In this document: piece after piece, positions 61,875-64,000 of the stretch | Numbering within the stretch: position 1 is the stretch's first letter | Layout: the number at the start of each line of letters is the position of its first letter | Source: Flavonifractor sp052065355 | GTDB taxonomy: Bacteria > Bacillota > Clostridia > Oscillospirales > Oscillospiraceae | NCBI RefSeq assembly: GCF_052065355.1 | Contig: NZ_JBQHUF010000005.1 | Location: 1 to 64,000, forward strand | Direction of reading: 5' to 3' | Length of the DNA stretch: 64,000 nucleotides | Notes under the pieces: generated by a model | The model's database searches: none | Seen by the model: the letters and a program-made list of their open reading frames with translations, nothing else | What the model was told of the DNA's origin: nothing | Position numbers and translations under genes: made by a program

Positions 61875-63167
61875 TCAGGACCAGAGGACAGTACCGCCCA
61901 CCGGCCGGATACGCAGCACGTGGCAGCTGCCCTCGCCCAGGGCGCTCTCCACCTGGGTCCGGAACTCCTCCAGCTGATCCAGAGGAACAAAAGCCTGGAT
62001 GGTGCCGGCAAAGCCGCCGCCGTGGACCCGGCAGGCGCCTCTGCCCTTCAGGCTCCGCTCTGCAATGGCCAGAGCCACCGCCATGGCCTGCTCCTTCACC
62101 GCGCCGGCGGGAGTGATATCCTGAAGCAGCTCCCAGGAAGAGCGGCCGGACTGATTCACCAGAGCCAGGAAGGCGTCAAAATCACCCTGAGCCAGGGCAT
62201 CAGCCTGCTGCTCCACCCGCTTGTCGTCGGCGTAGAAGTGGAGCGCCCGGAGCACCGCCCGGTCACCCACCGCCTGCCGCAGCCGGGGCAGATCCTTCAG
62301 CACATCGGCCTCCGCCACCTCCCGCAGCACGCTCTTGCCGAAATAGGCGGCTACCGCACCCATCTCCTTGGGCACAGCAGCATATTCATCGGTCAGGTCG
62401 GCATGGCTGGCACCCGAGTCGATGATGCACAGGGCGTAACCCAGGCTGTCCAGGTCCACCGCCACCGACCGCACCACAGGGGCGGCAGGATCGGCAAAGT
62501 CGATGGCCACCGCGCCGCCTACGGAGGAGGCGGTCTGGTCCATCAGGCCGCTGGGCTTGCCGAAGAACACGTTCTCCGCCTGCTGGCCCATCTGGGCAAT
62601 GGTCACCGGGTCCAGCTCGTCGGAGCAGAAGAGATGGTTCTCGATAACACCCAGCAGCACCTCGCACGCCGCGGAGGAGGACAGGCCGGAGCCGGGCAGC
62701 ACCTCAGACGCAGCAAACACATCAAAACCGGAAACAGGATAGCCACGTTTGGCAGCCTGGGCCGCCATGCCCCGCACCAAAGCGGCGGTGCTCTCCTTCT
62801 CCCCTTCCACGGGCTCCAGCGTGTTCAGCGCCACCTCTACCATAGGCCAGCCCTGGGACTGGAAACGGATGGTATTGGTGCCGTTGGGAGCGGCACAGGC
62901 CAGGAAGTCCAGATCCACCGCACCGGCCAGCACTCTGCCGTGCTGGTGGTCGGTATGGTTGCCGCCGATCTCTGTGCGGCCAGGCGCAGAACAGAGGGCC
63001 ACCAGGGTGTCCTCTCCTGCTCCAAACGTATGCTGGAAGCCGTCCAGCAATTCCGATACCCGACGCCGGGCGTCGGTCAGGTCTCCATACAGCAGGCGGG
63101 TCATCGCCCCGTCCAGCTCGCCGGCCGCCAAAGCGCGGCGCACAGCGCCCAGTTTTTGCATGGTCAT
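61875..63167 (-). CDS. galK: Galactokinase
   Basis: 430 residues, GHMP kinase. Galactose-binding signature GRTEIGGNHTDHQHGRVLAG near residue 51, ATP motif LPGSGLSSSAACEVLLG near 155 and the C-terminal GRGACRVHGGGFAGTIQAFV near 375. Phosphorylates alpha-galactose. Slightly long (usual about 390-400), with an extra N-terminal stretch. First gene of the gal operon behind its own promoter; AAGGAG lies 7 bases before the ATG. Confidence 0.96.
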   Translation of the reverse strand: MTMQKLGAVRRALAAGELDGAMTRLLYGDLTDARRRVSELLDGFQHTFGAGEDTLVALCSAPGRTEIGGNHTDHQHGRVLAGAVDLDFLACAAPNGTNTIRFQSQGWPMVEVALNTLEPVEGEKESTAALVRGMAAQAAKRGYPVSGFDVFAASEVLPGSGLSSSAACEVLLGVIENHLFCSDELDPVTIAQMGQQAENVFFGKPSGLMDQTASSVGGAVAIDFADPAAPVVRSVAVDLDSLGYALCIIDSGASHADLTDEYAAVPKEMGAVAAYFGKSVLREVAEADVLKDLPRLRQAVGDRAVLRALHFYADDKRVEQQADALAQGDFDAFLALVNQSGRSSWELLQDITPAGAVKEQAMAVALAIAERSLKGRGACRVHGGGFAGTIQAFVPLDQLEEFRTQVESALGEGSCHVLRIRPVGGTVLWS

Positions 63168-63180
63168 CCTCTCTCCTTCT

Positions 63181-63200
63181 CATCCCGGCGGGCCGGGATG
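63181..63200 (-). other. Hairpin in the galK leader
   Basis: CATCCCGG and CCGGGATG form an 8-bp GC-rich stem with a 4-base loop. It ends 4 bases before the galK ribosome binding site and could stabilise the transcript or tune translation. Confidence 0.5.
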
Positions 63201-63215
63201 CCATTTTCAATGCAA

Positions 63216-63244
63216 AGCATACACCGATTTCCTTTATTCGTCAA
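63216..63244 (-). promoter_or_regulatory. galK operon promoter
   Basis: On the minus strand TTGACG (63239-63244) and TATGCT (63216-63221), spacer 17. The -35 lies immediately behind the stem of the mglC terminator. Confidence 0.75.
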
Positions 63245-63246
63245 TA

Positions 63247-63295
63247 AAGCCGCTGCAAAGCAGGCGGGTTTTCCGCATTTGCCTTGCAGCGGCTT
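63247..63295 (-). terminator. Hairpin between mglC and galK
   Basis: A 12-bp stem AAGCCGCTGCAA/TTGCAGCGGCTT (63284-63295 and 63247-63258) followed on the minus strand by a weak T-tract (TATTGA). Partial termination would let some transport-operon transcripts enter galK. Confidence 0.65.
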
Positions 63296-63316
63296 CCCGC
63301 TTCAAAAAAGTAAGGC

Positions 63317-64000
63317 TTACTTCTTCTGCACGTACTTCAGGCAGTCCAGCATAACGGCAACCAGAATGATGATGCCGGAGAACACGAACTGCAGATTGGT
63401 GTCGATACCCAGAGTGGTCAGGGAGTAGGTCAGGGCGGTGAAGATAAACACGCCCACTACCACGCCGGAGATCTTACCAATGCCGCCGGTGAAGGAAATG
63501 CCGCCCACCACGCAGGCCGCGATGGCGTCCATCTCCCAGCCCTGGCCATAAGCGGCGGAACCGGAGCCGAACATACGCAGGCACTCCAGCCAGGAGCCGA
63601 AGCCATACAGGACACCGGCCATGACGAAGGCGCCCACAGTGACCCAGAACACGGAGATACCGGAGACGGAAGCCGCTTCGGGGTTGCCGCCCACGGCGTA
63701 CAGGTTCTTACCAAAGGTGGTCTTGTTCCAGATGAACCAAACAACGACTACCGCCGCCACAGCCCACAGGATGATGGTGGGGAAATTGTTGATCCGGGGG
63801 ATAATCATGTTGGGAATGGTAGAGTCGATAGCACCGAAGGAGACGCCCTTGGTGGAGTAGGTCACCAGACCGAAGATCACCAGCATGTTGGCCATGGTGG
63901 AGATGAAGGGATGCATCTTGAACTTGGCGGTGAAGAAGCCGGCGATGGTGGTGAAGATGGTGCACAGCACGATGCACACCACCAAAGCCAGGAATACCCG
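63317..64000 (-). CDS. mglC: Galactose/methylgalactoside ABC transporter permease, C-terminal part (cut by window edge)
   Basis: 227 residues of a BPD_transp_2 (RbsC/MglC) permease, open at the right edge. Visible: GFFTAKFKMHPFISTMANMLV, NKTTFGKNLYAVGGNPEAAS (the family's EAA-like cytoplasmic loop), MDAIAACVVGGISFTGGIG and the final helix before DCLKYVQKK. Placement upstream of galK-galE-galT-galM supports galactose as the substrate; the binding protein and ATPase genes are expected beyond the edge. Confidence 0.88.
   Translation of the reverse strand, partial: RVFLALVVCIVLCTIFTTIAGFFTAKFKMHPFISTMANMLVIFGLVTYSTKGVSFGAIDSTIPNMIIPRINNFPTIILWAVAAVVVVWFIWNKTTFGKNLYAVGGNPEAASVSGISVFWVTVGAFVMAGVLYGFGSWLECLRMFGSGSAAYGQGWEMDAIAACVVGGISFTGGIGKISGVVVGVFIFTALTYSLTTLGIDTNLQFVFSGIIILVAVMLDCLKYVQKK

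Noticed and set aside
60861..63428. An 855-codon frame antisense to galE and galK
   Set aside because: Spans two well-supported genes and their spacer on the other strand; no domain recognisable in its translation.

Overview
The window looks like a chromosome segment of a GC-rich Clostridia (Bacillota) gut bacterium, probably in the Oscillospiraceae (Flavonifractor/Lawsonibacter-like). Pointers are high GC coding DNA with AT-rich spacers, sigma-A promoters with 17-bp spacing, AGGAGG ribosome binding sites, a T-box leader, a Firmicutes-type GalT, an SLH-domain protein and a tet(W) element typical of gut anaerobes. The genus is an inference from gene content only.

Left end (1-6048): the right-hand part of an integrative mobilizable element inserted in the 3' end of guaA. 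Reading away from guaA it carries an XRE regulator, and on the minus strand an excisionase-like protein, a tyrosine integrase, a MobC-like protein, a RepA-like AAA ATPase, an oriT-like palindrome, a MobV relaxase, an internally deleted tnpV remnant and the start of tet(W) with its attenuator leader. The 12-bp guaA tail (6037-6048) is one attachment half-site; the other lies beyond the left edge.

6037-24918: guaA, two tandemly duplicated lipoproteins, carAB, an SLH/Ig-like surface protein, a metallophosphoesterase, a DUF421-DUF4363 pair, a DUF3783-plsY-greA operon, a short-chain dehydrogenase, a wall amidase, and an aconitase-like hydratase paired with a DUF1847 protein. 24991-34203: an orphan membrane protein, a zinc/manganese ABC importer (znuACB-like), an ECF sigma factor translationally coupled to four membrane proteins and an ABC ATPase, then a PatB-type C-S lyase.

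34284-34870 holds tRNA-Gln and a cluster of six same-strand DnaA-box-like sequences arranged as two similar triplets. 34871-41356: polA-GNAT-rimI-GNAT-tsaD on the minus strand, then an ECF sigma/anti-sigma-like pair. 41481-46799: MATE exporter, M20 amidohydrolase, iron-type alcohol dehydrogenase, and T-box-controlled cysE-cysS. 47755-57554 is a long minus-strand run: lipoprotein-response regulator-histidine kinase, then DUF1385-prmC-recA-recX-nitroreductase-rimO-pgsA. 57702-64000: tRNA-Leu, a DUF5655 protein, and a galactose cluster (mglC, then galK-galE-galT-galM) for uptake and Leloir catabolism.

A recurring feature is that promoters are nested in the terminator of the preceding unit (near 9015, 25871, 40265, 53932 and 63239), so that initiation and termination share a few dozen bases.
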